A stretch of DNA of 47,143 nt from Bradyrhizobium sp. (GTDB taxonomy: Bacteria > Pseudomonadota > Alphaproteobacteria > Rhizobiales > Xanthobacteraceae), in the NCBI RefSeq assembly GCF_016213215.1, contig NZ_JACRAW010000155.1, positions 1-47,143 of the forward strand, in the 5' to 3' direction. Below are positions 17,186 to 24,975 of the stretch, in pieces; positions within the stretch are counted from its first letter, which is position 1, and every line of letters starts with the position of its first letter. The translations under genes and the position numbers were made by a program. The notes beneath the pieces were generated by a model that did no database searches, was not told the origin of the DNA, and worked only from the letters and a program-made list of their open reading frames with translations.

Positions 17186-18092
17186 CCTGTCGTCCAAAAA
17201 GCTTCAGCACGCGCCCATCAATGAGGAGCAGAGCGCTGGCAATCACGAGCGCACCCGCGATCTCGTGTGCCGAAATCGACTCACCCAGCCCGAAATGGCC
17301 GAGCAGGATCGCCGTCACCGGTACGAGCAGCGTTACCAGCATCACATTAGTCGCGCCGGAACGCCGCAGGATCTGGAAGAAGATGATGTAGGCAAACGCG
17401 GTCGAGAGGCCGGCCAACCCGAACAGGGCGAGCCACGTCATCACACCCGGCAATGGCAGTTGCCACGGCCTCTCGATGGAGCCAGCAATGATCGCCATCA
17501 TCGCTGTTGATGCGGCCAACTGAAATGTCACAGTTCCAAGCGGCGGGGAGTTCGACAGCAAGCGCCGCGCCACCAGCGCCGAGAGGCCATAGCTGAAAGC
17601 GGCGGCCAGGCAAAGCAGGATGCCAATGCCCTGACCGCCCGCCAATTGGACGTCCGCGCTTCTGAGGATGATGACGCCGATCAATCCGACGACAACTCCG
17701 GCAATGCGCCGCAATTCGAGCTTCTCTTCGCCGGCTGCCGCCATGACGACGACGGTGAAAAGCGGGGTCGTGGCGTTCAGGATCGCCGCCAGACCGCCTG
17801 GGATATAGGTCTGCCCGATCACGATCAGCGAAAATGGCAGTACGTTGTTCAATAGGCCGATCGCAAAGAATGGTCGCCAGCCCGCCACATTCGTCGGGAG
17901 TTTGACCTTGTAGGCTCGGAGCAACGGCAGCAGGAGTGCAGTGGCGACTGCAAGCCGCACAAACACCAGTGTCAGAGGCGGCAATTCCTTCAACGCGACG
18001 CCATTGAAGAAGAATGAGCCGCCCCAGAGGATCGAGAGCAAAGCGAGGAGCGACCAATCCCTCGCGTCGATCCGGTTGTCGTTGGGAAGCAT
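17145..18092 (-). CDS. EamA/DMT family transporter
   Basis: 315-residue inner-membrane protein with ten predicted helices in two EamA repeats (drug/metabolite transporter superfamily). Repeat one begins LLALLSILWGGSFFFNGVAL and repeat two LCLAAAFSYGLSALVARRLL. Members export amino acids, nucleobases or other metabolites; the substrate is not predictable. The last 14 codons overlap the 3' end of the carbamoyltransferase gene tail to tail, so the C-terminal SREPPSSRQANP is probably unconserved. The start ATG at 18092 is followed directly by MLPNDNRIDARDWSL, a normal family N-terminus. Confidence 0.87.
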   Translation of the reverse strand: MLPNDNRIDARDWSLLALLSILWGGSFFFNGVALKELPPLTLVFVRLAVATALLLPLLRAYKVKLPTNVAGWRPFFAIGLLNNVLPFSLIVIGQTYIPGGLAAILNATTPLFTVVVMAAAGEEKLELRRIAGVVVGLIGVIILRSADVQLAGGQGIGILLCLAAAFSYGLSALVARRLLSNSPPLGTVTFQLAASTAMMAIIAGSIERPWQLPLPGVMTWLALFGLAGLSTAFAYIIFFQILRRSGATNVMLVTLLVPVTAILLGHFGLGESISAHEIAGALVIASALLLIDGRVLKLFGRQVSREPPSSRQANP

Positions 18093-18176
18093 TGCGTCTC
18101 ACAGCCTGCGAACCGAAGCAGCTACATACCCCGCAACTGCCGGCCTTCCCACCCGTTTTCCGAATGCGTGCTCTGC

Positions 18177-19049
18177 CTATTTCGGCCGCGACACCAGTTC
18201 GATCATCTTGCCTTCATCGTCATCGGGCGCGGCTTGTTTCGCGCGGGCATAGGCCTCGACCGCGGCGCGGCCCATCACCGGCTTGTCGGCGAGCAGGCTT
18301 TCGGCCAGCGCCACCGCGTAAGCGGCGTCCTTGTGCCGCAGCGCCGCGGTAAACGTCGCGTCGGCGAAATCGCGCGCCACCATGCGCTTGGAATGGCGCA
18401 ACACCTGCGGGCTCGCCGCAACGCCGTTCTGGATCGACTCCAGCACCAGATTCATGTCGAGCCCGGCCTGTTCGGCAATGGCGAGGCCCTCGGCGAGGCC
18501 GGCGATCTGGATCGCGCCCATCAGGTTGTTGATCAGCTTGTAGACCGTGCCGGAGCCGACCGCGCCGAAATAGCGGATGCTCGAGCCGATCGGCTCGAGG
18601 AACGGGCGTGCCCGCTCGAGGTCGGCGGGATCGGCACCGACCAGCAGCGTCAGCTTTCCGCTCGCCGCCGCATCGGGCAAGCCCGTCACCGGGCAATCGA
18701 TATAGACAAGACCGCGCCCGTGCAGCTCGCGCGCGAGTTCCAGCACGTGACCATAGGACACCGTGGAGCATTCGATCGCGAGCGTGCCGGGCTTGGCCGT
18801 CGTGACGGCGCCATTGGCGCCGAGCCACACCGCCCGCGAGGCGGCATCATCGGCGACCATGGTCACTACCGCATCGGCATCGATTGCGGCATCCTCGGGC
18901 GAGGTCGCCCATCGCGCGCCACGCGCGATCAAATCTTCCGCCTTGTCCTTGCTGCGATTCCACACCGACACGGCGAAACCGGCATCCAGATAGCGGCCCG
19001 CCATGCCGTGGCCCATGCGTCCAAGTCCGATGAACGCAACGCGCCGCAT
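18177..19049 (-). CDS. NAD(P)-dependent beta-hydroxyacid dehydrogenase
   Basis: 290-residue enzyme of the 3-hydroxyisobutyrate dehydrogenase / tartronate semialdehyde reductase family. The Rossmann motif is FIGLGRMGHGMAG at the N-terminus; ECSTV, the substrate-binding DCPVTGLP (usually DAPVSGG) and the catalytic-lysine motif VYKLINNLM follow. It oxidises or reduces a short beta-hydroxyacid; glyoxylate or succinic semialdehyde reductase activity is also possible. The ATG at 19049 lies 3 bases after the prfB stop (GTG 19052 would abut it), so it is almost certainly co-transcribed with prfB. Confidence 0.87.
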   Translation of the reverse strand: MRRVAFIGLGRMGHGMAGRYLDAGFAVSVWNRSKDKAEDLIARGARWATSPEDAAIDADAVVTMVADDAASRAVWLGANGAVTTAKPGTLAIECSTVSYGHVLELARELHGRGLVYIDCPVTGLPDAAASGKLTLLVGADPADLERARPFLEPIGSSIRYFGAVGSGTVYKLINNLMGAIQIAGLAEGLAIAEQAGLDMNLVLESIQNGVAASPQVLRHSKRMVARDFADATFTAALRHKDAAYAVALAESLLADKPVMGRAAVEAYARAKQAAPDDDEGKMIELVSRPK

Positions 19050-19052
19050 CAC

Positions 19053-20184
19053 CTACTCGACGTCCTCGATTGCACCCGGCGTGGTGCCGAAGGCGCGCTG
19101 CGCCAGGGTGGCGGCCATGAACTCGTCGAGATCCCCGTCAAGGACGCCTGACGTGTCTGAGGTATGCACGCCGGTGCGCAGGTCCTTCACCATCTGATAG
19201 GGCTGCAGCACGTAGGAGCGGATCTGGTGGCCCCAGCCGATATCGGTTTTCGCGGCCTGGTCGGCGGCGGCCTTTTCCTCGCGCTTCTTCAATTCCATCT
19301 CGTACAGCCGCGCGCGCAGCATGTCCCATGCCTGCGCCCGGTTCTTGTGCTGCGAACGGCCGGCCTGACAGACCACTGCAATCCCGGTCGGGATATGGGT
19401 CAGGCGGACGGCGGATTCGGTCTTGTTGACGTGCTGGCCGCCGGCGCCGCCCGAACGCATGGTGTCGACACGAACGTCGGATTCCTTGATGTCGATCTTG
19501 ATGGAGTTGTCGATCACCGGAAACACGGCAACCGACGAGAAAGAGGTGTGGCGGCGGGCGTTGGAATCGAACGGCGAGATGCGCACCAGGCGGTGCACGC
19601 CCGCTTCGGTCTTCAGCCAGCCATAGGCGTTGTGGCCCGAGACCTGGATGGTTGCGGACTTGATGCCGGCCTCTTCGCCCTCGGCTTCTTCGAGGACCTC
19701 GACCTTGAAGCCGTGCTTCTCGGCCCAGCGGCTGTACATACGCATCAGCATCTGCGCCCAGTCCTGGCTCTCGGTGCCGCCGGCGCCGGCATGCACTTCG
19801 AGATAGGAATCGAAGCGATCGGCTTCGCCCGACAACAGCGCTTCCAGTTCGCGCCGGGCGACCTCCTTCTTCAGCTGCTTGAGCGCCGCCTCGGCCTCGG
19901 CCACGACGCCGTCGTCGCCCTCGGCCTCGCCGAGTTCGATCATCCCGACGTCGTCCTCGAGCTCCTGCTCGACCTTGCCGATGCCGGAAAGCGCATCCTC
20001 CAGCGAGGTGCGCTCCTGCATCAACTTCTGGGCCTTCTGGGGATCGTTCCAGAGATCGGGATCTTCCGCGAGCTTGTTCAGCTCGGCGAGCCGTGCCGTC
20101 GATTTCTCGACGTCAAAGATGCCTCCTCAGCAGCCCGACCGACTGCTTGATCTCTTCTACCAACCGTTCGACTTCGGCGCGCAT
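19053..20184 (-). CDS. prfB: Peptide chain release factor 2 (programmed +1 frameshift)
   Basis: RF2 recognises UGA and UAA stop codons. The gene starts at ATG 20184 with 23 codons (MRAEVERLVEEIKQSVGLLRRHL), hits an in-frame TGA (20115-20113), and resumes in the +1 frame as DVEKSTARLAELN through to the stop at 19055-19053, giving 376 residues. The RF2 codon-recognition motif, normally SPF, is present in RISPFDSNA, and the catalytic GGQ is in SGGAGGQHVNKT. A reading that begins only at 20024 would miss about 53 N-terminal residues. The dehydrogenase gene follows immediately. Confidence 0.96.
20113..20127 (-). promoter_or_regulatory. prfB programmed +1 frameshift site
   Basis: Read on the minus strand: AGG AGG CAT CTT TGA C. 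A Shine-Dalgarno-like AGGAGG (20127-20122) lies three bases before the slippery CTT, followed by the poor UGA-C stop context. This is the known RF2 autoregulation device: when RF2 is scarce the ribosome slips on CUU and completes the protein. The element has the same spacing as in Escherichia coli. Confidence 0.95.
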
Positions 20185-20198
20185 GTTCTTCTCTTCCC

Positions 20199-20246
20199 GC
20201 GGCGCTAGCGCCGCACGTGTCGCGAGGATGTAGCGGCGGCCGCCGC
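20199..20246 (-). repeat. Two GC palindromes in the prfB leader
   Basis: GCGGCGCTAGCGCCGC (20199-20214) and GCGGCGGCCGCCGC (20233-20246) are perfect palindromes in the 106 bases between the PBP1a stop and the prfB start. They could form hairpins in the PBP1a 3' end or prfB leader. Neither is followed by a T run on either strand, so classic terminators are unlikely. Confidence 0.4.
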
Positions 20247-20290
20247 AAAGCGCAACGGGCCGCGTCCAATCGGGACCCTTTTCCGTGTCG

Positions 20291-22786
20291 CTAGTAAAGT
20301 CCGCCCGTACCCGGTCGTATAATGAAGCCTGCGTCGGGTGGCGGCTGCTGCGGGTAGCGACCATCCGCATCGGCCACGCCGATCACCGAGTAGTTATCCG
20401 GCGGCGCCGTGCCCGGCTTGAACGCTTCGAGGATGGTTCCCCCGGTTTCGCCGGGACCGGCTCGCATGCCGGTCTTGCCAACGACGCGGATCAGCTTGAT
20501 GCCGGCCGGAACCTTGAATGGAATCGCCGGCTTGTCGGCGAGCGCGAGCTTCATGAAGTCGCGCGCGATCGGAGCCGCCAGATGGCCGCCGGTGGCGGCA
20601 TTGCCCTTGCCGAGCGGACGCGGCTTATCATAGCCCATGTAGATGCCGACCACGATGTCCGGCGAGAAGCCGATGAACCAGGCGTCCTTGGCCTCGTTGG
20701 TCGTGCCGGTCTTGCCCGCGATCGGCTTGCCGACTTCCTTCAGCGCCATACCGGTACCGGCCTGCACGACGCCTTCCATCATCGACGTGGTCTGGTAGGC
20801 GGTCATGGCGTCCAGCACCTGCTCGCGGCGGTCGACAAGCTGCGGCTCGGACTGGTTCTTCCAGCCGCCGGGCGCGTCGCAGCCGCGGCATTCGCGCTGG
20901 TCGTGCTTGAAGATGGTGTGGCCGTAACGGTCCTGGATGCGGTCGATCAGGGTCGGCTTCACGCGTCGCCCGCCATTGGCGATCATCGAATAGGCCGTGA
21001 CCATCCGCATCACCGTGGTCTCGCCGGCACCCAGCGCGTAGGAAAGATAGTTGGGCAGTTCGTCGTAGACTCCGAAGCGGCGCGAATATTCGCCGATCAG
21101 GGGCATGCCGATGTCCTGCGCCAGACGAACCGTGACGGTGTTGAGCGACTGACGCAGCGCGTTACGCAGCGTGACCGGACCCTGGTACTTGCCGGACGAG
21201 AAGTTCTCCGGCCGCCACACGCCCCCACCTTGCCCCTGGTCTATTTCGATCGGCGCGTCCACCACGACGGTCGAGGGCGTATAGCCATTGTCCAGCGCCG
21301 CCGAATAGACGATCGGCTTGAACGACGAGCCGGGCTGCCGATAGGCCTGGGTCGCGCGGTTGAACTGGCTCTGGTCGAAGGAGAAGCCGCCGACCATGGC
21401 GAGCACGCGGCCGGTCCAGGGGTCCATCGCCACCATTGCGCCGGAGACTTCGGGCAGCTGGCGCAGCCGGTACTGCCCCTCCACCGGATGGCCGTCCTTG
21501 TAGAGGGGATCGGCGTAGATCAAGTCACCCGGCTGCAGCACCTGAGACACCGCCGTCGGGGCCTTTCCCCTCGTGCCGCCGGATGCGGCCCTGGCCCATC
21601 GCACGCCATCGAGCGTGATCAGGCCGGTCTCCCGCTGCTTGCTCACCGCGCCGCCGAGCTCGCGCCCGGGCTGGAAACCAATCCGCGCCGACTGATCGCT
21701 GGTTTCCAGCACCACCGCCATGCGCCACGGCGAGATGTCCGAAAGCGACTTGATGTCGGCGAGCTTCACGCCCCAGTCGCCGGAGATGTCGAGCTTGCTG
21801 AGCGGGCCGCGATAGCCCTGCTGTTCGTCATAATTGACAAGGCCGGCGACCATGGTCTTGCGCGCCATCACCTGCATCTTGGGATCCAGCGAGGTTCGCA
21901 CCGACAGCCCGCCTTCGTAGAGCTTCTTCTCGCCATAGCGCTCGAAGATGTCGCGGCGCACTTCCTCGGCGAAATACTCGCCGGCAAAGGTGTGAGCGGC
22001 ATTCGTGCGGCTGGTGACGACGAGCGGCTCCTTGCGCGACTTGTCGGCGTCGGCCTGCTTGACCCAGCCGTTTTCGAGCAGGCGGTCGACGACGTAATTG
22101 CGCCGTTCGATCGCGCGCTCGCGATTGCGCACCGGATGCAGAGTTGCCGGCATTTTCGGCAGAGCCGCCAGATAAGCCGCCTCGGCAATGGTCAGTTCGT
22201 TCACCGACTTGTCGAAGTAGACGAGCGATGCCGCCGCAATTCCATAGGCGCCAAGGCCGAGGTAGATCTCGTTCAGATAGAGCTCGAGGATCTTGTCCTT
22301 GGAATAGGTCCGCTCGATCCGCATCGCCAGCAAGGCTTCCTTGATCTTGCGGGTGAACGACACCTCGTTGGTCAAGAGGAAGTTCTTGGCGACCTGCTGC
22401 GTGATCGTGGAGGCACCCTGCGGGCGCTTGTTGGATCCATAATTCTGGAGATAGACCACCGCGGCGCGCGCCATGCCGGTGTAGTCGATACCGCCATGCT
22501 CGTAGAAGTTCTTGTCCTCGGCGGCCAAGAAGCTGTTGATAACGAGCTTCGGCACCGCCTGGATCGGCAAATAGAGCCTGCGCTCCTTGGCGTATTCGCC
22601 GAGCAGCGAACCGTCGACCGCATGCACGCGGGTCATTACCGGCGGCTCATAATCCTGGAGCTGAGAATAATCCGGCAAGTCCTTGGAAAAGTGCCAGATC
22701 ATGCCGGCTAAGGCGCCAACGCCCACCAGAAACACCACGGTTCCGGTGGCGAACAGGAAACCCAAGAACCGCACCAGCAAGCGCAT
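20291..22786 (-). CDS. mrcA: Penicillin-binding protein 1A
   Basis: 831-residue bifunctional peptidoglycan synthase. A single N-terminal membrane anchor (residues about 5-29) is followed by the GT51 glycosyltransferase domain, with the catalytic glutamate in AAEDKNFYEHGGID and GASTITQQVAKN plus LYLNEIYLG. A linker domain follows, then the transpeptidase domain with SxxK as GSSFKPIVY, SxN as QSLNTV, and KTG as GKTGTTNEAKDAWF. It polymerises glycan strands and cross-links stem peptides in the periplasm. All catalytic residues are present. It lies 185 bases downstream of the AmiC gene on the same strand; the gap is GC-rich with weak -10-like TATAAG and TATTAT but no convincing -35. Confidence 0.96.
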   Translation of the reverse strand: MRLLVRFLGFLFATGTVVFLVGVGALAGMIWHFSKDLPDYSQLQDYEPPVMTRVHAVDGSLLGEYAKERRLYLPIQAVPKLVINSFLAAEDKNFYEHGGIDYTGMARAAVVYLQNYGSNKRPQGASTITQQVAKNFLLTNEVSFTRKIKEALLAMRIERTYSKDKILELYLNEIYLGLGAYGIAAASLVYFDKSVNELTIAEAAYLAALPKMPATLHPVRNRERAIERRNYVVDRLLENGWVKQADADKSRKEPLVVTSRTNAAHTFAGEYFAEEVRRDIFERYGEKKLYEGGLSVRTSLDPKMQVMARKTMVAGLVNYDEQQGYRGPLSKLDISGDWGVKLADIKSLSDISPWRMAVVLETSDQSARIGFQPGRELGGAVSKQRETGLITLDGVRWARAASGGTRGKAPTAVSQVLQPGDLIYADPLYKDGHPVEGQYRLRQLPEVSGAMVAMDPWTGRVLAMVGGFSFDQSQFNRATQAYRQPGSSFKPIVYSAALDNGYTPSTVVVDAPIEIDQGQGGGVWRPENFSSGKYQGPVTLRNALRQSLNTVTVRLAQDIGMPLIGEYSRRFGVYDELPNYLSYALGAGETTVMRMVTAYSMIANGGRRVKPTLIDRIQDRYGHTIFKHDQRECRGCDAPGGWKNQSEPQLVDRREQVLDAMTAYQTTSMMEGVVQAGTGMALKEVGKPIAGKTGTTNEAKDAWFIGFSPDIVVGIYMGYDKPRPLGKGNAATGGHLAAPIARDFMKLALADKPAIPFKVPAGIKLIRVVGKTGMRAGPGETGGTILEAFKPGTAPPDNYSVIGVADADGRYPQQPPPDAGFIIRPGTGGLY

Positions 22787-22971
22787 TATCAGTTTATCCG
22801 TTCAACCTTGGCGCCAAGCAGGCGCTTCCTCACGCAGCGAATCCCGGTCAGGCCGACCGGACCGCTCCATGCCATAATACGCTGGCGCTGGCCGAGGGGG
22901 AATTGCGATCGACTCCCTACCCCTCGCTGCGGTCTTATAAAAGGGGCCGCTGTGGCCAAACTAGGGCTGTC

Positions 22972-24282
22972 TCAGTGGGCCGGGCCCGCCGTGGCCAGGC
23001 GTTTGGCCAGAAACGCGTCGATCGCCTGCGCCATCGAACCGACCGTCTTGGAGCGCCATCTGTCCGAAACCAGGTGCTCGAGATCGCTCTTGTTCGAGAC
23101 GTATCCGAGTTCAACCAGCACCGACGGCACGTCGGGCGCCTTCAATACCCGGAAACCGGCCGACTTCAGCGGATGCTTGTGCATCCGCACCGTGTGCCTC
23201 ATCTCGCTCATTAACAGCCGGGCAAAGCGGTTCGAAAACGTACGGGTCTCGCGCTGCGCCAGGTCGATGAGGATATCGGCGACATCGGTCGGCTCCTCCG
23301 TCAGGTTGACGCCGGCAATCGCATCCGCCCTGTTCTCCGCGTCGGCCAGCCGCTCCGCTTCCGCGTCGGACGCACGGTCCGACAGGGTGTAGATCGTCGC
23401 GCCCTGGGCGTCGCCCTCGTGGCGCGGCAGCGCGTCGGCGTGGATCGAGACGAACAAGGCGGCGGACTGGTTGCGCGCAATCTTCACGCGGTCGCTGAGC
23501 GGGATGAAGGTGTCGTCGGTCCGTGTCATGACGACACGGTACTTGCCGCTCTTCTCCAGCCGGTCGCGCAGCGCGAGGCCAAACGCCAGCACCAGGTTCT
23601 TTTCGGCTTCGCCAGAAGACTGCGTGCCGTTGTCGATCCCGCCGTGGCCGGGGTCGATCACGACGACCGGGCGCGGATCGGCGCGGGTGGGCGCAGGCTT
23701 CGGAGTTGCCGCCTCGGTCGGGATCGTTGGGGCTGCGGTCGCGGCAGCATCGGCAATGGTCGGGCGCAGCTCGGGCCGGTTTTCCGGAGCAGGTGACGGC
23801 TGGAAGGCGGTACGCTCCACCTCTTCGAGTTCGAGCACCAGGCGCGACGGCTGTCCATTGGCTGCTTCAAGCACGTAGGACTTGGCGATCCTCGCAGGGC
23901 CCGTCAGGTCGAACACGATCCGCGAGCCCCCCGGCATCACCATGCCGTAGCGGAAGGCTTTTACCAGCCCTCGCCCGGCCGTACCGACACCCTGCGGCAG
24001 CTGGAACGAAACCTGCGGAACGTCGACGACCACCCGGTACGGGTCGGCCAGGGTGAAGGCGCGGAACTGGATGGCCTGGTCCAGGTCGAGAATGAATCGG
24101 GTCTGCTTGGAATCGCCTGCCAGCCGGGCCCCGAAAGCGACTGGTACGCCGGGGCTGGAAACAATCGGCCGCGGCAGGCTCTGGGCCGCAGCGGGACGGA
24201 ACGAACCGGAGCACGCCAGTACCGTGGCGCAAAACAGCAGCGCGGCGCCTTCCAGAACACGATGTTTTGCTCGGCTAGCCAC
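22972..24282 (-). CDS. amiC: N-acetylmuramoyl-L-alanine amidase (AmiC type)
   Basis: 436-residue exported zinc amidase that removes stem peptides from MurNAc during septum splitting. A signal peptide ends near AAAQ (residue 34). The AMIN domain (about 45-150) targets the enzyme to septal peptidoglycan, a Pro/Ala linker follows, and the Amidase_3 domain begins VVIDPGHGGIDNG. Zn ligands are that His, the Glu in SGEAEKN and the His in SIHADA; the catalytic Glu is in VLVELGYVSN. The start is GTG 24282 with GGGATCC upstream. The promoter region contains a CtrA-like box, and the PBP1a gene follows downstream. Confidence 0.93.
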   Translation of the reverse strand: MASRAKHRVLEGAALLFCATVLACSGSFRPAAAQSLPRPIVSSPGVPVAFGARLAGDSKQTRFILDLDQAIQFRAFTLADPYRVVVDVPQVSFQLPQGVGTAGRGLVKAFRYGMVMPGGSRIVFDLTGPARIAKSYVLEAANGQPSRLVLELEEVERTAFQPSPAPENRPELRPTIADAAATAAPTIPTEAATPKPAPTRADPRPVVVIDPGHGGIDNGTQSSGEAEKNLVLAFGLALRDRLEKSGKYRVVMTRTDDTFIPLSDRVKIARNQSAALFVSIHADALPRHEGDAQGATIYTLSDRASDAEAERLADAENRADAIAGVNLTEEPTDVADILIDLAQRETRTFSNRFARLLMSEMRHTVRMHKHPLKSAGFRVLKAPDVPSVLVELGYVSNKSDLEHLVSDRWRSKTVGSMAQAIDAFLAKRLATAGPAH

Positions 24283-24328
24283 CGGATCCCTGCCCTCCGA
24301 GCGCCCCTTCTATCGAAATAGAACCACA

Positions 24329-24349
24329 CGGTTAATCGGCACTTAACCG
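24329..24349 (-). promoter_or_regulatory. CtrA-like binding site upstream of amiC
   Basis: CGGTTAA-TCGGCAC-TTAACCG contains an exact TTAA-N7-TTAA (24332-24346), the full consensus spacing of the cell-cycle regulator CtrA, embedded in a perfect 7-bp inverted repeat. It lies 50-64 bases before the GTG start of amiC, in promoter position. It is the only full match I found in intergenic DNA of this window. Confidence 0.55.
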
Positions 24350-24394
24350 GGGTTCAGCGAATAACGCCGACTGTTGCGGCGCGGCGACGCTCCC

Positions 24395-24423
24395 TTGCAC
24401 GCATGACGTAATCCTCGTATGTA
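24395..24423 (+). promoter_or_regulatory. Promoter for rne
   Basis: TTGCAC (24395-24400), a 17-base spacer and TATGTA (24418-24423) form a near-consensus sigma-70 promoter pointing toward rne. Transcription would start around 24430. Confidence 0.6.
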
Positions 24424-24429
24424 GAGGGG

Positions 24430-24975
24430 GCTGATGGCCAATATTTCCGGTTGTGTCGTATTCAGCCTCCCGGTGCAGCGCCGGAACCCCTTTGGGATTC
24501 CAGCGTCTTTCCGATCCACCCAAGCCAGCGCGGTGCGCGGCGGCAGGCGGGACGGTCTTGAGCCCGAGCGGCATCCGCCCCAGGTTACCATCTTGTTCCA
24601 GGGACGGCTTTGAGATCGGCGTAGCCCGTTACCCCGAGCCCCCCAGGGGATCGGATGAGATCTTCAGGCGAGCGCTTCCGCGCCACACCTGGCCATCAGC
24701 GAGACACAAAGGCGGTGCCTTTCGCCGCCCATGCTTCAGACGGGCCGACGCTTTGATGCGCCAGACTGTGCCGACCAAACCCGATGGACAATTCGCTTCG
24801 TTGCGGAGGCAAAGCTCCGCGCGCCGCATTGCTCCATTGGAACACCGTTCGGAACGGCGCTGCGAGTTGCGTTTTGGCCTTCCCCTAACCCCCGAATCAG
24901 GTGGACCGTCGCGCCACCCGGCGGCGCGGTACGCGCCTACGGTGAACCGCGCTTGCCGCCGTCAAGAGTTGCAAT
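24430..24975 (+). promoter_or_regulatory. Long structured leader of rne
   Basis: About 545 bases separate the predicted start point from the rne ATG, and no convincing gene is present on either strand. Small hairpins are readable, such as GGAACCCCTTTGGGATTCC (24483-24501) and CCGTTCGGAACGG near 24847. In Escherichia coli the rne leader is long and mediates RNase E autoregulation; a similar role here is inference. Confidence 0.4.

Noticed and set aside
20285..22711. 808-codon open frame antisense to PBP1a
   Set aside because: High-GC shadow of the real gene: low-complexity Arg/His/Gly-rich translation without domains, while the opposite strand has all PBP1a motifs.
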